Positions 18,155 through 27,015 of a stretch of 64,000 nucleotides of DNA are shown one piece after another. Made by a program: the position numbers and the translations under genes. Origin of the DNA: Sandaracinus amylolyticus (GTDB lineage Bacteria > Myxococcota_A > Polyangia > Polyangiales > Sandaracinaceae); contig NZ_CP011125.1 in assembly GCF_000737325.1 (NCBI RefSeq), positions 2,356,001-2,420,000 on the forward strand. The letters run 5' to 3'. Each line of letters starts with the position of its first letter. Within the stretch, counting starts at the first letter, position 1. Under the pieces are notes generated by a model that searched no databases, was not told the DNA's origin, and saw only the letters and a list, made by a program, of their open reading frames with translations.

Positions 18155-18852
18155 ATGCCACAATAGACGTCCTCGAGCGTCCGCGGGACGCACTGTCCGG
18201 TGCGGCACACGAGCGACGCGCACGCCTCGTCGTTCACGCAGAACGCGCCGTCCGCCTGGCGCGGCTCGCAGCTGCCGGTGCCGAACACGCCCGCGCAATA
18301 GAGCCCGTCCTGACAGTCCCAGGTGAGCAGACAGCGCTCACCCTGCGCGCGGCGCGCGGAGCACTCCCACGCCGTTCCGTCGTACACGCAGCTCTGATCG
18401 TCGCGCTCGCACGAGAAGATCGGCGCGACGTCCTCCGCGCTCGGTGCGTCGCAGCGCTCGCCGCCAGGCACGGTGCCCGCGAGCACCGACTGGAACCCGG
18501 TGCGCTGCAGCAGCCAATCGCTCAGCGCGAGCGAGCACGTGTCGATCAGCGCGTTGCCCTCGGCCGCGACGCGTGCAGCAGCGTCCGCGTCGTAGCCCGT
18601 GCGCGGATCGGCTGCGAGCGTGCCGAAGTCCTGCGCGCAGCGCGCAGCCGCGGGCCCGAGACACGCCTCGATGTCCGCGCCTGCCGCGCTCGGACAGCAC
18701 TCGACGAGCCCGCGGCACGCGACCTCGGCGAACACCGAGCAGAACTCGCTCGCGGGGATCGGATCACGGTGCTCGCTCGTCGCGTTCACCACCGAGCACC
18801 CGCCGAGCACGAGCGACACGAGCGCGAGCGACACGAGCGCGATCAGGCGCAT
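18145..18852 (-). CDS. Cysteine-rich lipoprotein of unknown function
   Basis: 235 aa from ATG at 18852, which gives a clean signal peptide and lipobox (LVLGGCS, Cys near residue 19). The mature protein has about 18 Cys, with pairs such as ECC and CRTGQC, and repeats of the myxobacterial C-x(6-10)-C dickkopf-like type (RCLLTWDCQDGLYCAGVF, FCVNDEACASLVCRTGQC). This pattern is frequent in secreted Polyangia proteins of unknown function. The start overlaps the stop of the upstream TPR-like protein by one base (TGATG), so translation is coupled. Confidence 0.7.
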   Translation of the reverse strand: MRLIALVSLALVSLVLGGCSVVNATSEHRDPIPASEFCSVFAEVACRGLVECCPSAAGADIEACLGPAAARCAQDFGTLAADPRTGYDADAAARVAAEGNALIDTCSLALSDWLLQRTGFQSVLAGTVPGGERCDAPSAEDVAPIFSCERDDQSCVYDGTAWECSARRAQGERCLLTWDCQDGLYCAGVFGTGSCEPRQADGAFCVNDEACASLVCRTGQCVPRTLEDVYCGMDE

Positions 18853-19685
18853 CAGAACCGCGCTCCTGCTGCGATCCCCGCGCCCTCGGGCGACATCCAC
18901 GGCGCGACCGCGACCTGCGGCGCGCTGCGCTCGGGCGGAAACGCGAAGAGGAACGTGATCCCGAGCGCGCCCGCGACCGCCGCGGCGATCCAGCTCGCGT
19001 CGGCCGCGACGTTGAGCGCCTCGAGCGTCGACACGCGCTCGGCGCTGCAGAAGCGGCCCGCGTCGCGCCCACAGCTCGACGCCAGCGACTGATCCTCGAG
19101 CTCCGACGCGATCGCGAGCCCGCCGAACGCGAGGAGCAGCACGCCGCCCGTGACCAGCATCGCGATCGCCGCGGCCGGCGGCCGCGTCTCGATCGGCTCG
19201 GGCGGTGGCGTCCGCGGTGTCGCCGGCTGCGCGTCGAGCGCGAGCGGCACGTCGCCCGCGCTCTCTCGCGCGTCGTCGATCTGCGGCTGCGTGCCCGCGT
19301 CCATGCGCGCGACGCGCTCGCGCAGGCGCACGATCCGCTGCTCCATCAGCGCTCGCTGCTCCGCCGTCATCGTCGCGCGCGCGACGTGCTGCTCGAGCGC
19401 CTCGAGCGCCTCGCGCGGTCGCCCCGCGCGCTCCTCCGCGAGGTACACGTTGAAGAGCAGATCGGGGTCTCCGAGCAGCGCATACGCCGCGCGGAACTCC
19501 GACGCCGCGGTCTCGTAGTCGCCCTGATCGAACGCGGTCGACGCGACCTCGAAGCTGTGACGCGCCTCGGCGATCTCCGCGTCGGTGGGCTCGCGCGCTG
19601 GAGCCGCTTCCTCCTGCGCGGATGCGCTCGCGGACACCATCGAGAGCGCGACCGCGAGGCCCAGCGCGGCGTGCGTGCGCATCAT
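18852..19685 (-). CDS. Secreted TPR-containing protein with C-terminal membrane segments
   Basis: 277 aa starting MMRTHAALGLAVALSMVSAS, with signal cleavage near SAQEE. Residues about 38-115 form TPR-like helix pairs (FDQGDYETAASEFRAAYALL then AERAGRPREALEALEQHV). A Pro-rich spacer leads to two hydrophobic segments (about 168-190 and 225-248). Layouts with TPR plus a membrane anchor are common in myxobacterial envelope proteins and probably scaffold complexes. Cotranscribed with the Cys-rich lipoprotein, with which it overlaps by one base. It lies downstream of the phoR-like kinase on the same strand, with a 54-bp gap. No enzymatic motif. Confidence 0.65.
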   Translation of the reverse strand: MMRTHAALGLAVALSMVSASASAQEEAAPAREPTDAEIAEARHSFEVASTAFDQGDYETAASEFRAAYALLGDPDLLFNVYLAEERAGRPREALEALEQHVARATMTAEQRALMEQRIVRLRERVARMDAGTQPQIDDARESAGDVPLALDAQPATPRTPPPEPIETRPPAAAIAMLVTGGVLLLAFGGLAIASELEDQSLASSCGRDAGRFCSAERVSTLEALNVAADASWIAAAVAGALGITFLFAFPPERSAPQVAVAPWMSPEGAGIAAGARF

Positions 19686-19739
19686 CGCGCGATCCTATTC
19701 GGACGCGCGATCGTGGGTCAACGAAGCGCGCTCCGGATC

Positions 19740-21152
19740 TCAGGCGTCGAGCGCCGCCGAGTCGTCGTCGTGCGCGCTCGCGTCGCGCCCGAGCTCGGCG
19801 CGCGCGAGCCGCACCGAGAACGTCGTGCCGTGCCCGAGGCGGCTCTCGACCGAGACCTCGCCGCCCATGCGCTGCGTCAGGTGCTTCACGATCGCGAGCC
19901 CGAGGCCCGTGCCGCCCTGCTCGCGCGAGCGCCCCTGATCGACGCGATAGAAGCGCTCGAAGATGCGCGAGAGGTGCGACGCCGCGATGCCCGGGCCGCT
20001 GTCGACGACCTCGACGCGCGCGGTGTCCGCGTCCTTGCGGAAGCGCACCACCACGCGCCCGCCCGAGGGCGTGTACTTGATCCCGTTGTCGACGAGGTTG
20101 AGCAGCACCTGATCGAGCGCGCGCTCGTCACCGCTCACCGGCACCGCGTCGTGCGTCGCCTCGATCCCGAGCTGCACGCCCTTGTCGCTCGCCTTCTGCT
20201 CGAGCGACGAGAGCACCTTGCTCGCGATCGCGAGCGGATCGATCGGCTCGAGCTCGAAGCGCGCGTCGGGCGACTCGGAGCGCGAGAGCTCGAGGAGGTC
20301 GTCGACGATGCGCTGCAGGCGGATCGCGTTCTCGACGATGTTGCTCACGAAGCGCTTCGCGATGCGCGGCTCGTCGAGCGCTCCGTCGCGCAGCGTTTCC
20401 GCGAACCCACGGATCGCGGTGAGCGGCGTGCGCAGCTCGTGGCTGGCGTTCGCGACGAAATCCCGCCGCACCTCGTCGAGACGCCGCACCTCGGTCACGT
20501 CGCGCATCACGACGATCGCGCCGGCGCCGTCGGGGAGCGGCGCGACGTGCGCCGAGATGATCTTCACGTCGAGCCGGAAGACGGCCTTGCTGCGCTCGCC
20601 GCGCAGCGCCTTCGACACGGCTTCGTGCAGCTCCGCGCTCCGGATCGCCTCGATGCACGCGCGCCCGAGCCCCGCGCTGCCGGACAGGCCGACGAACGCG
20701 GCGTTGCTGAGCACGACGAGGCCGTCGGCATCGGTGACGAGCACCGCCTCGTCCATCGCGTCGAGCATCACGCGCAGGCGCGACTCCTCGGCGCGCACGG
20801 CCTCGAGGCGCTCCGCGAGCTGATCGGCCATGCGATCGATCGCGCGCCCGATGCCGCCGATCTCGTCGTCGCGGCGCGAGCGCACGCGCACCGCGAAGTC
20901 GCCGCGCGCGAGCGCGTCGGACGCGTGACGCAGCTCGGCGATCGGCGTCACGAAGCGTCGCGCGATCAGCTCCGCGAGCACGACCGCCACGATCGCGGCG
21001 AGCACGCTCGCGAACACGAGCACGTCGCGCATCGCGCTTCGTGTCGCCGCGTCGGCTGCGACGTTCTCCGCATAGATCCAGCTCGCGCCGACGACGAGCA
21101 CCGCGCCTGCGAGCGTCGCGATCAGCAGGCGTGCGCGGATGCTGTGGAGCAC
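19740..21152 (-). CDS. phoR: PhoR-like sensor histidine kinase
   Basis: 470 aa. Two transmembrane helices (about 7-26 and 43-63) with a very short periplasmic loop, HAMP (about 62-115), PAS (about 125-222), HisKA with phospho-accepting H238 (ASHELRTPL), and HATPase with DNGIKYTP, DSGPGIA and GTGLGLAI. Order and size match PhoR, which autophosphorylates and passes phosphate to PhoB; a near-absent periplasmic sensor also fits PhoR, which reads the Pst/PhoU state. Here pstSCAB and phoU are not in the window, so the phosphate role is inferred only from the architecture and the partner. Follows the regulator by 42 bp. Confidence 0.88.
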   Translation of the reverse strand: MLHSIRARLLIATLAGAVLVVGASWIYAENVAADAATRSAMRDVLVFASVLAAIVAVVLAELIARRFVTPIAELRHASDALARGDFAVRVRSRRDDEIGGIGRAIDRMADQLAERLEAVRAEESRLRVMLDAMDEAVLVTDADGLVVLSNAAFVGLSGSAGLGRACIEAIRSAELHEAVSKALRGERSKAVFRLDVKIISAHVAPLPDGAGAIVVMRDVTEVRRLDEVRRDFVANASHELRTPLTAIRGFAETLRDGALDEPRIAKRFVSNIVENAIRLQRIVDDLLELSRSESPDARFELEPIDPLAIASKVLSSLEQKASDKGVQLGIEATHDAVPVSGDERALDQVLLNLVDNGIKYTPSGGRVVVRFRKDADTARVEVVDSGPGIAASHLSRIFERFYRVDQGRSREQGGTGLGLAIVKHLTQRMGGEVSVESRLGHGTTFSVRLARAELGRDASAHDDDSAALDA

Positions 21153-21194
21153 GTCGTTCGCTCGTCGACCGTGCGCGTCACTCGCGCATCACGA

Positions 21195-21884
21195 TCAGTC
21201 TGCCCGGAGACGATAGCCGACGCCGCGCACGGTCTCGATGTAGTCGCGCGCCGCACCGAGCTTCTCGCGGAGCCGCTTGACGTGCGTGTCGACGGTGCGC
21301 GTCTCGATCCCCGGCGCGTAGCCCCAGACGCGCTCGAGCAGCGCGTCGCGCGTCTGTACGCGACCGGGACGGCTCGCGAGATCGTAGAGGAGCTTGAACT
21401 CCAGCGCGGTGAGCGGGATGTCCTCGTTCTCCACGACCACGCGATGCTGCGGGACGTCGATCTCGAGCAGGCCGATCAGGATGCGCTCCGTCGGCGTCGC
21501 CGCGGTCGGCGTCACCGCGCGTCGGAGCACCGCGCCGATGCGCAGCACCAGCTCGCGCGGGCTGAACGGCTTGACGATGTAGTCGTCGGCCCCGAGCTCG
21601 AAGCCGACCACCCGATCGATCTCCTCGCCGCGCGCGGTGATCATCATGATCGGGATCGACGAGGTACCCGCGTCACGGCGCAGCCTGCGACAGACCTCGG
21701 TCCCCGCCACGTCGGGCAGGTTGAGGTCGAGCAGGATGAGATCGGGCCGTTGTCGCCGGATCTCGGCCAGCGCCGTGTTGCCGTCACGCGCGGTGACGAC
21801 CGTGTACCCACTCTGGCGGAGGTTGTACTCGAGCAGCTCGACGATGTCCGCTTCGTCGTCGACCAGCAGGATCCGCTCGCGCAT
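21195..21884 (-). CDS. phoB: OmpR/PhoB-family response regulator
   Basis: 229 aa from ATG at 21884; an upstream frame extension has no receiver sequence. The receiver domain (1-120) has acidic pocket D9-D10, phospho-acceptor D53, T-A of MMITARG and K of YIVKPFSP. The C-terminal winged helix (about 130-225) ends VDTHVKRLREKLGAARDYIETVRGVGYR (written here in part), typical of PhoB. It precedes the histidine kinase gene on the same strand, so the two form an operon. The intergenic space to ychF (21885-22050) holds the promoters of both; I see no clear Pho box. Confidence 0.9.
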   Translation of the reverse strand: MRERILLVDDEADIVELLEYNLRQSGYTVVTARDGNTALAEIRRQRPDLILLDLNLPDVAGTEVCRRLRRDAGTSSIPIMMITARGEEIDRVVGFELGADDYIVKPFSPRELVLRIGAVLRRAVTPTAATPTERILIGLLEIDVPQHRVVVENEDIPLTALEFKLLYDLASRPGRVQTRDALLERVWGYAPGIETRTVDTHVKRLREKLGAARDYIETVRGVGYRLRAD

Positions 21885-22050
21885 TCCGGGTGCCGACACT
21901 GACGGAGGAGCGTAGCAGCCATGTGACGAGCACGTGGCCGGAGCGAAAGGGATTCGCCCGCCGGTGACAACGGCACCCACCTAGCCGAAAAAGCAGGGTC
22001 TTTGCGAAGGTCCGAGGGGCGCGCTACGTGTCGGCCCCCTCGGAGGTCCC

Positions 22051-23157
22051 ATGGCGCTGTCGGTCGGGATCGTCGGTCTGCCCAACGTCGGCAAGTCGAC
22101 GCTCTTCAACGCGCTCTCGTCGAAGCAGGCGGAGGCCGCGAACTACGCGTTCTGTACGATCGAGCCGAACGTCGGCATCGTGCCCGTGCCCGATCCGCGC
22201 TTCGACGCGCTGGTGAAGATCGTGCAGCCGGAGAAGACGGTGCCGGCGACGGTCGAGTTCGTCGACATCGCGGGCCTCGTGCGCGGCGCGAGCAAGGGCG
22301 AGGGCAAGGGCAACGCCTTCCTCGCGAACATCCGCGAGTGCGACGCGATCGCGCACGTGGTGCGCGCGTTCGAGGACGAGAACGTCCTGCACGTCGACAA
22401 CCGCGTCGATCCCCTCGCGGACATCGAGACGATCGAGACCGAGCTCGCGCTCAAGGATCTCGACACCGTGCAGAAGCGGCTCGACCGCGCGCGCCGTCAG
22501 AGCAAGGGCGGCAGCGCGATCGAGAAGAAGGCGATCGAGGTCACGGAGGCGCTCGAGAAGCTGCTCGATCAGGGCAAGCCCTCGCGCCTCTACGACCCCG
22601 GCGACGACGAGGACAAGCAGAACATCGTCCGCGACCTCGCGCTGATCACGCGCAAGCCGATCTTCTACGTGTGCAACGTGAAGGAGGATCAGCTCGCGGT
22701 GGGCGAGAAGGACCCGCTGGTCGCGCGCGTGAAGGCGCACGCGGACTCGGTGGGCGCGCCGCTCGTGGTGATCTGCGCGAAGATCGAGGCCGAGATCATG
22801 CAGCTCGCGCCCGAGGATCGCGCGGACTTCCTCGCGTCGGCGGGGCTCGAGGAGCCCGGGCTCAACGCGGTGATCCGCACCGGGTACCGCATGCTCGACC
22901 TCATCACGTACTTCACGGCGGGCAAGCAGGAAGTGCGCGCCTGGACGATCAAGCGCGGCACGAAGGCGCCGGGCGCGGCGGGCAAGATCCACAGCGACTT
23001 CGAGCGCGGCTTCATCCGCGCGGAAGTGATGTTCTGGGAGGATCGCGTGAGCCTCGGCACCGAGGCCGCGGTGAAGGCCGCCGGCAAGATGGGGATCGAA
23101 GGGAAGGAGTACGTCGTCCGGGATGGCGACGTGATGCACTTCCGCTTCAACGTCTGA
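22051..23157 (+). CDS. ychF: Redox-responsive P-loop ATPase YchF (OLA1)
   Basis: 368 aa, the family's length (E. coli YchF 363). A GGAGG site lies 5 nt before ATG at 22051. P-loop GLPNVGKST (about 7-15), switch region DIAGLVRGAS, and the base-recognition site that is NKxD in most GTPases is here NVKE, the change that gives YchF/OLA1 ATP preference. A coiled-coil helical insertion (about 130-200) and a C-terminal TGS domain (about 285-366) follow. YchF is a conserved ribosome-associated ATPase linked to stress and redox response. Unrelated neighbours; usually transcribed alone or with pth. Confidence 0.95.
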   Translation: MALSVGIVGLPNVGKSTLFNALSSKQAEAANYAFCTIEPNVGIVPVPDPRFDALVKIVQPEKTVPATVEFVDIAGLVRGASKGEGKGNAFLANIRECDAIAHVVRAFEDENVLHVDNRVDPLADIETIETELALKDLDTVQKRLDRARRQSKGGSAIEKKAIEVTEALEKLLDQGKPSRLYDPGDDEDKQNIVRDLALITRKPIFYVCNVKEDQLAVGEKDPLVARVKAHADSVGAPLVVICAKIEAEIMQLAPEDRADFLASAGLEEPGLNAVIRTGYRMLDLITYFTAGKQEVRAWTIKRGTKAPGAAGKIHSDFERGFIRAEVMFWEDRVSLGTEAAVKAAGKMGIEGKEYVVRDGDVMHFRFNV

Positions 23158-23267
23158 TGCGGTGAGCGTGCGCTCCGTGCGCGCGCTCCGCCGCGGCTCG
23201 TTCGGGAAACGCGCCCCCTGGGCTCTCCGCCTTCCGTGCCTATTTCTCGGCGCACGGGGGTCGTCGC

Positions 23268-24446
23268 ATGGCGCGGGGCGGTGGCGCGCTCGGGGCTGCG
23301 GGGATGGTGCTCGTCGCGGTGCTCGCGACGATGATCGAGCCGCGATCGGGGCATGCGCAGACGGCGCCTGCCTCGCGCGGTGTCACCGAGCGCGTGCCGG
23401 CGCGTCCCGCGGCCACGATCACGCCCGCGGCGCCCACTCCGCGCGCTGCGCCGCGTCCCGTCGAGAGCGAGCCGCCGCCGGTCGAGCCTCCCGACGCGGG
23501 CGCGATCCACGAGCTCTGCGCGGAGGGCTCCGACGCGCTGTGGCGTGGCCGTGTCACCGAGGCCGAGACGCTCGCGCGCCAAGCGCTGCGCGCGATCGCG
23601 TCGACGCCGAGCGCGAGCGCGCCCGGGCGTCACGCGCGCGCTCGGTGCGAGGCCCTGCTCGGTCGCGCGATCCTCGCGCGGGGCTCGCGCGAGCCGCGAG
23701 TGCACGCCGAGGCCGCGGGCGCGCTGCGTCGCGCGTGGTCGCTCGAGCCGAGCCCGGATCTCGTGGACGATCTCGTCGCGTCGCACTGGCTCGGCGCGGA
23801 GCCCGCGTTGCCCACGCTCGATCGAGCGTCGCGCACCGATGCGCCCGCGGAGCGCGCGGCGGCGCGCGTGGTGCGCGGCGAGGCGCGACGCATGACGACG
23901 CTGCGCTCGGTGCGCGTCGCGGGCGGCACGACGTGGAGCCTCGTGCTCGCGCAGGGCGCGCGCTCGGCGCAGATCGTCGCGGTCGGATGTCGCTCGCTCG
24001 GCGCGTGCAGCGCGGAGGTGCTTGCGGACACGTCGCGCGAGTCGGTGCGCGTCGCGACGTTCGGGTTCGTGCCGTCGCGCGGCGGCGTGGCGCTGGTCGT
24101 CGAGCTCGATCGTGCGTGGGCGCGCGGAGGCGCCGCGTGGGAGGGCACCACGCTGCACCTGCGCTGGTGGCGGTCCTCGGGACTCGACGGCTGGAGCCTG
24201 CTCACGCGATCGCGCACGCGCGCGTGGTGTCGCGAGGCGGGGCGGCGGCCCGAGCCGATCGACGTGCGCGCGCGGTTCTCTCGCGCACGCGTCGCGTTCC
24301 GTCCGATCGGTGAAGCGTCGATCGAGGCGATGGAGCGCTGGACGGGGTTCCGCGATCCGGCATCGATCGCGTGCGAGCGCTGCTGGGTCGCGGGGCTCGT
24401 CGCGCCCGAGCCGCCGATCGACGCTTGCGGAGGCGAGGGCGGGTAG
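23268..24446 (+). CDS. Secreted protein of unknown function
   Basis: 392 aa with a signal peptide (about 1-30, cleaved near GHAQ). An Ala/Pro-rich region (about 30-80) precedes a helical part resembling a degenerate TPR (LWRGRVTEAETLARQALRAI, about 95-140). The rest contains beta-like strands (LRSVRVAGGTTWSLVLAQG and VRVATFGFVPSRGGVALVVE), two Trp-rich segments and a C-terminal CERC pair. I do not recognise the family. The following YceI-like gene begins 3 nt after its stop, so the two are likely cotranscribed. Confidence 0.6.
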   Translation: MARGGGALGAAGMVLVAVLATMIEPRSGHAQTAPASRGVTERVPARPAATITPAAPTPRAAPRPVESEPPPVEPPDAGAIHELCAEGSDALWRGRVTEAETLARQALRAIASTPSASAPGRHARARCEALLGRAILARGSREPRVHAEAAGALRRAWSLEPSPDLVDDLVASHWLGAEPALPTLDRASRTDAPAERAAARVVRGEARRMTTLRSVRVAGGTTWSLVLAQGARSAQIVAVGCRSLGACSAEVLADTSRESVRVATFGFVPSRGGVALVVELDRAWARGGAAWEGTTLHLRWWRSSGLDGWSLLTRSRTRAWCREAGRRPEPIDVRARFSRARVAFRPIGEASIEAMERWTGFRDPASIACERCWVAGLVAPEPPIDACGGEGG

Positions 24447-24449
24447 AAC

Positions 24450-24983
24450 ATGGTGCGGCCGATGCCGCGCTTCACGCAGAACGACGCCGAGTGCCGGGTC
24501 TACACGTTCAAAGAAGGCCTGCTCTCGCCCATCGCGCACGACCTCGAGATCGCCGTCGATCGCTTCCACGTCGAGTGGGACGACGCGCGCACGCGCGTCG
24601 AGGCGCGCTTCGAGGCGACGAGCCTGCGCGTGATCCACGCGATGAAGGACGGCAAGCCCAGCCCGGGCGCGCTCTCCGATCGCGACAAGAAGAAGATCGA
24701 GTCGAACATCCAGGACGACGTGCTCGAGACCAAGCGGCATCGCGACGTCGTGTTCACGTCGAGCGCGATCGAGCCGGAGGGCGACGGCTACGTGATCCGC
24801 GGCGCGCTCGAGCTGCACGGACGCAAGCGTGACGTGCAGGTGCGCGTGGCCAAGGAAGGCGCGAAGTGGGTCGCGACGACGACGCTGCACCAGCCGGACT
24901 TCGGCGTCACGCCGTACAGCGCGATGATGGGCACGCTGCGCATCCAGCCGGACGTGCGCGTGCGCGTCTCCGCGCCGGCGTGA
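24450..24983 (+). CDS. YceI-like domain protein
   Basis: 177 aa. The fold is that of the YceI family, lipocalin-like barrels that bind isoprenoid-type lipids: an N-terminal IAHDLEIAVDRFHVEWDD and a second half with HGRKRDVQVRVAKEGAKW and PDFGVTPYSAMMGTLRI. YceI proteins are normally periplasmic, yet this one has no signal peptide, so it is probably cytoplasmic or leaves by another route. The start may be ATG at 24450 or the in-frame ATG 12 nt later. It follows the previous gene by 3 nt and converges on the Asp/Ala-repeat lipoprotein gene, whose stop lies just past its own. Confidence 0.75.
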   Translation: MVRPMPRFTQNDAECRVYTFKEGLLSPIAHDLEIAVDRFHVEWDDARTRVEARFEATSLRVIHAMKDGKPSPGALSDRDKKKIESNIQDDVLETKRHRDVVFTSSAIEPEGDGYVIRGALELHGRKRDVQVRVAKEGAKWVATTTLHQPDFGVTPYSAMMGTLRIQPDVRVRVSAPA

Positions 24984-24984
24984 C

Positions 24985-25647
24985 TCAGCCGCAGGTGCGG
25001 TTCGACTGACACGTGCCGGGCGTGCCGTTGTTGCGCCGGCAGGGCGAGCCCCACGGGCAGTCCTCCGCGTCGGCGCAGTCGACGCGCGTGTCACCGTCGT
25101 TGTCGATGCGATCCGTGCAGATCGTCTCGCGGCGTGCGCCGCCGGCGCAGATCGCGCCGGGACCGGCGGAGCGTGCGTCGCAGTCCGGGTCGGCGCAGTC
25201 GGTGCGCGTGTCGCCGTCGTCGTCGATGCCGTCGGTGCACGACAGCTCGCTCGTCGGACCGGCATCGGGCGGACCCGCATCGGGCGGACCCGCATCGGGC
25301 GGACCCGCGTCGGGCTCGCCGGCATCGACGCCGGCGTCGATCTCGGTTCCCGCATCGGGCTCGCCCGCGTCGACGCCTGCATCGATCTCGATCGCGGCGT
25401 CGATCTCGATCGCGGCGTCGATCTCGATCGCGGCGTCGATCTCGATCGCGGCATCGATCTCGAGCGCGGCATCGGTCTCCACCGCGGCATCGATCTCGTC
25501 GGTCGCGGCGTCCGAGCCGACCTGCGCGTCCATCCGCGCGCCACCGTCCGTGCTGCCGGCGTCGCTCTCGTCGCCCGACGAATCGCCGCACCCCGCGAGC
25601 CACGAGAGACCGATCACGATCACGAGCGTCCGAACCGCCTTGGACAT
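24985..25647 (-). CDS. Lipoprotein with Asp/Ala tandem repeats
   Basis: 220 aa from ATG at 25647, with a lipobox SWLAGCGD (Cys near 20). A larger open frame upstream lacks coding character. The mature N-terminal half is a low-complexity linker of EIDAAI-type repeats followed by PDAGP repeats (about 45-140). The C-terminal part holds two DGIDDDGDTRTDCADPDCD-type modules that resemble calcium-binding DxDxDG loops, with seven Cys. Such linker-plus-DxDxDG lipoproteins are widespread and repeated in Sandaracinus-type genomes. Function unknown. The gene converges on the YceI-like gene with one base between the stops. Confidence 0.75.
   Translation of the reverse strand: MSKAVRTLVIVIGLSWLAGCGDSSGDESDAGSTDGGARMDAQVGSDAATDEIDAAVETDAALEIDAAIEIDAAIEIDAAIEIDAAIEIDAGVDAGEPDAGTEIDAGVDAGEPDAGPPDAGPPDAGPPDAGPTSELSCTDGIDDDGDTRTDCADPDCDARSAGPGAICAGGARRETICTDRIDNDGDTRVDCADAEDCPWGSPCRRNNGTPGTCQSNRTCG
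25262..25306. repeat. Three perfect 15-bp tandem repeats in a lipoprotein gene
   Basis: GCATCGGGCGGACCC occurs three times in a row without mismatch, followed by a degenerate unit at 25307. On the coding strand it encodes the Pro-Asp-Ala-Gly linker. Length can vary in steps of five residues. Confidence 0.85.
25379..25504. repeat. Seven 18-bp tandem repeats in a lipoprotein gene
   Basis: Units of GCGTCGATCTCGATCGCG (the middle three identical, the outer ones with one to several changes) encode a six-residue Ile-Asp-Ala-Ala-Ile-Glu block on the minus strand. It is a coding minisatellite likely to vary between strains. Confidence 0.85.
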
Positions 25648-25743
25648 CGCGCGCGACTCTACCGGAACCGTCGTGCGTCGCGTCGGCGTACGTGCGCTCG
25701 TCCGATCGACACACCGCGTCATTGCCACTAGATCTCGCGCCGC

Positions 25744-27015
25744 ATGCTGACGATCCACGCGCGCGGGACGAAGGAGTACGACGCGGCGCTCGCGTCGCTG
25801 TCGAGGCGCGGCGACGCCGATCTCGAGCGGGTCGAGCCGGAGGTGCGACCGATCCTGCGCGCGGTGCGCGAGCGCGGCGACGCGGCGATCCACGAGTACA
25901 CCGAGCGCTTCGACAAGCGGACGATCGAGCGCATCGTGCTCGATCGCGACGCGATCGTCGCCGGCGCGCGAGCGCTCGATCCCGCGATCCGCGCGCGTCT
26001 CGAGGAGGCCGGCGAGCGCATCCGCAAGTACCACGAGCACCAGCGCGAGCCGGGCTTCCGCTACGAAGAGGGCGGCATCTCGCTCGGCCTGCGCGTGCGC
26101 CCGGTGAAGGCCGCGGGCGTGTACGCGCCCGGCGGCAAGGCGCGGTATCCGTCGAGCGTGCTGATGGCGGCGGTCCCCGCGGCCGTCGCGGGCGTGCCGC
26201 GCATCGTGCTCGCGACGCCGCGGCCGACGGCGGAGATCCTCGCCGCGGCGGAGATCGCCGGCGTCACCGAGGTCGTCGACTGTGGTGGCGCGCAGGCGAT
26301 CGCGGCGCTCGCGTACGGCACGGAGAGCGTGGGGCGCGTCGACAAGATCGTCGGGCCCGGGAACATCTACGTCGCGTGCGCGAAGCGCCTGGTGTTCGGC
26401 GTCGTCGACATCGACTCGATCGCGGGCCCGAGCGAGATCCTCGTCGTCGCCGACGATCAGGCGGACCCGAGGGTCGTCGCCGCGGATCTGCTCTCGCAGG
26501 CGGAGCACGACGAGGACGCGTACGCGCTGCTGGTGACGCTCTCGGAGGCGCAGGCGCGCGCGGTGTCGCGCGAAGTCGAGCGACAGCTCGCGCTGCTGCC
26601 GCGGCGCGAGGTCGCGGAGGTGTCGATCCGCGAGCACGGCTGGGCGTTCATCGCCGGCGATCTCGCGGAGGCCGCGCGCGTCGCGGACTCGCTCGCGGCG
26701 GAGCACCTGAGCCTCCAGGTGCGCGCGCCGGAGGCGCTGCTCGAGTCGATCGGCGCGGCGGGCGCGGCGTTCCTCGGAGATCACACGCCGGAGGCGGCGG
26801 GCGACTACGCCGCGGGGCCGAGCCACGTGCTGCCGACGGGCGGCGCCGCGCGCTTCGCCTCGCCGCTCGGCGTGTGGGACTTCGTGGTGCGCACTTCGCT
26901 GATCGCGTACTCGCGCGACGCGATCCGCAAGCAGGCGGATCTCCTCGAGGAGCTCGCGCGCCTCGAAGGGCTCGAGGCGCACGCGCGCGCCGTCGCCGTA
27001 CGGCGGATCGACTAA
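25744..27015 (+). CDS. hisD: Histidinol dehydrogenase
   Basis: 423 aa against about 430 for the family. It oxidises L-histidinol to histidine via histidinaldehyde, the last two steps of histidine synthesis, using two NAD+ and one Zn2+. Recognisable blocks include YAPGGKARYPSSVLM, GGAQAIAALAYGTESV, the zinc and catalytic region GPSEILVVAD, DLLSQAEHDEDAYA, and SHVLPTGGAARF near the C-terminus. The rest of the his operon is not here, so hisD is isolated between an Asp/Ala-repeat lipoprotein gene and an ABC efflux operon. The stop overlaps the convergent permease gene by 4 nt. Confidence 0.96.
   Translation: MLTIHARGTKEYDAALASLSRRGDADLERVEPEVRPILRAVRERGDAAIHEYTERFDKRTIERIVLDRDAIVAGARALDPAIRARLEEAGERIRKYHEHQREPGFRYEEGGISLGLRVRPVKAAGVYAPGGKARYPSSVLMAAVPAAVAGVPRIVLATPRPTAEILAAAEIAGVTEVVDCGGAQAIAALAYGTESVGRVDKIVGPGNIYVACAKRLVFGVVDIDSIAGPSEILVVADDQADPRVVAADLLSQAEHDEDAYALLVTLSEAQARAVSREVERQLALLPRREVAEVSIREHGWAFIAGDLAEAARVADSLAAEHLSLQVRAPEALLESIGAAGAAFLGDHTPEAAGDYAAGPSHVLPTGGAARFASPLGVWDFVVRTSLIAYSRDAIRKQADLLEELARLEGLEAHARAVAVRRID

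Noticed and set aside
18444-21902. Very long open frame (over 1150 codons) opposite the lipoprotein, TPR and phoR genes
   Set aside because: The translation is Arg/Ala/Asp-rich without domains, which is a GC-skew artefact of coding on the other strand.
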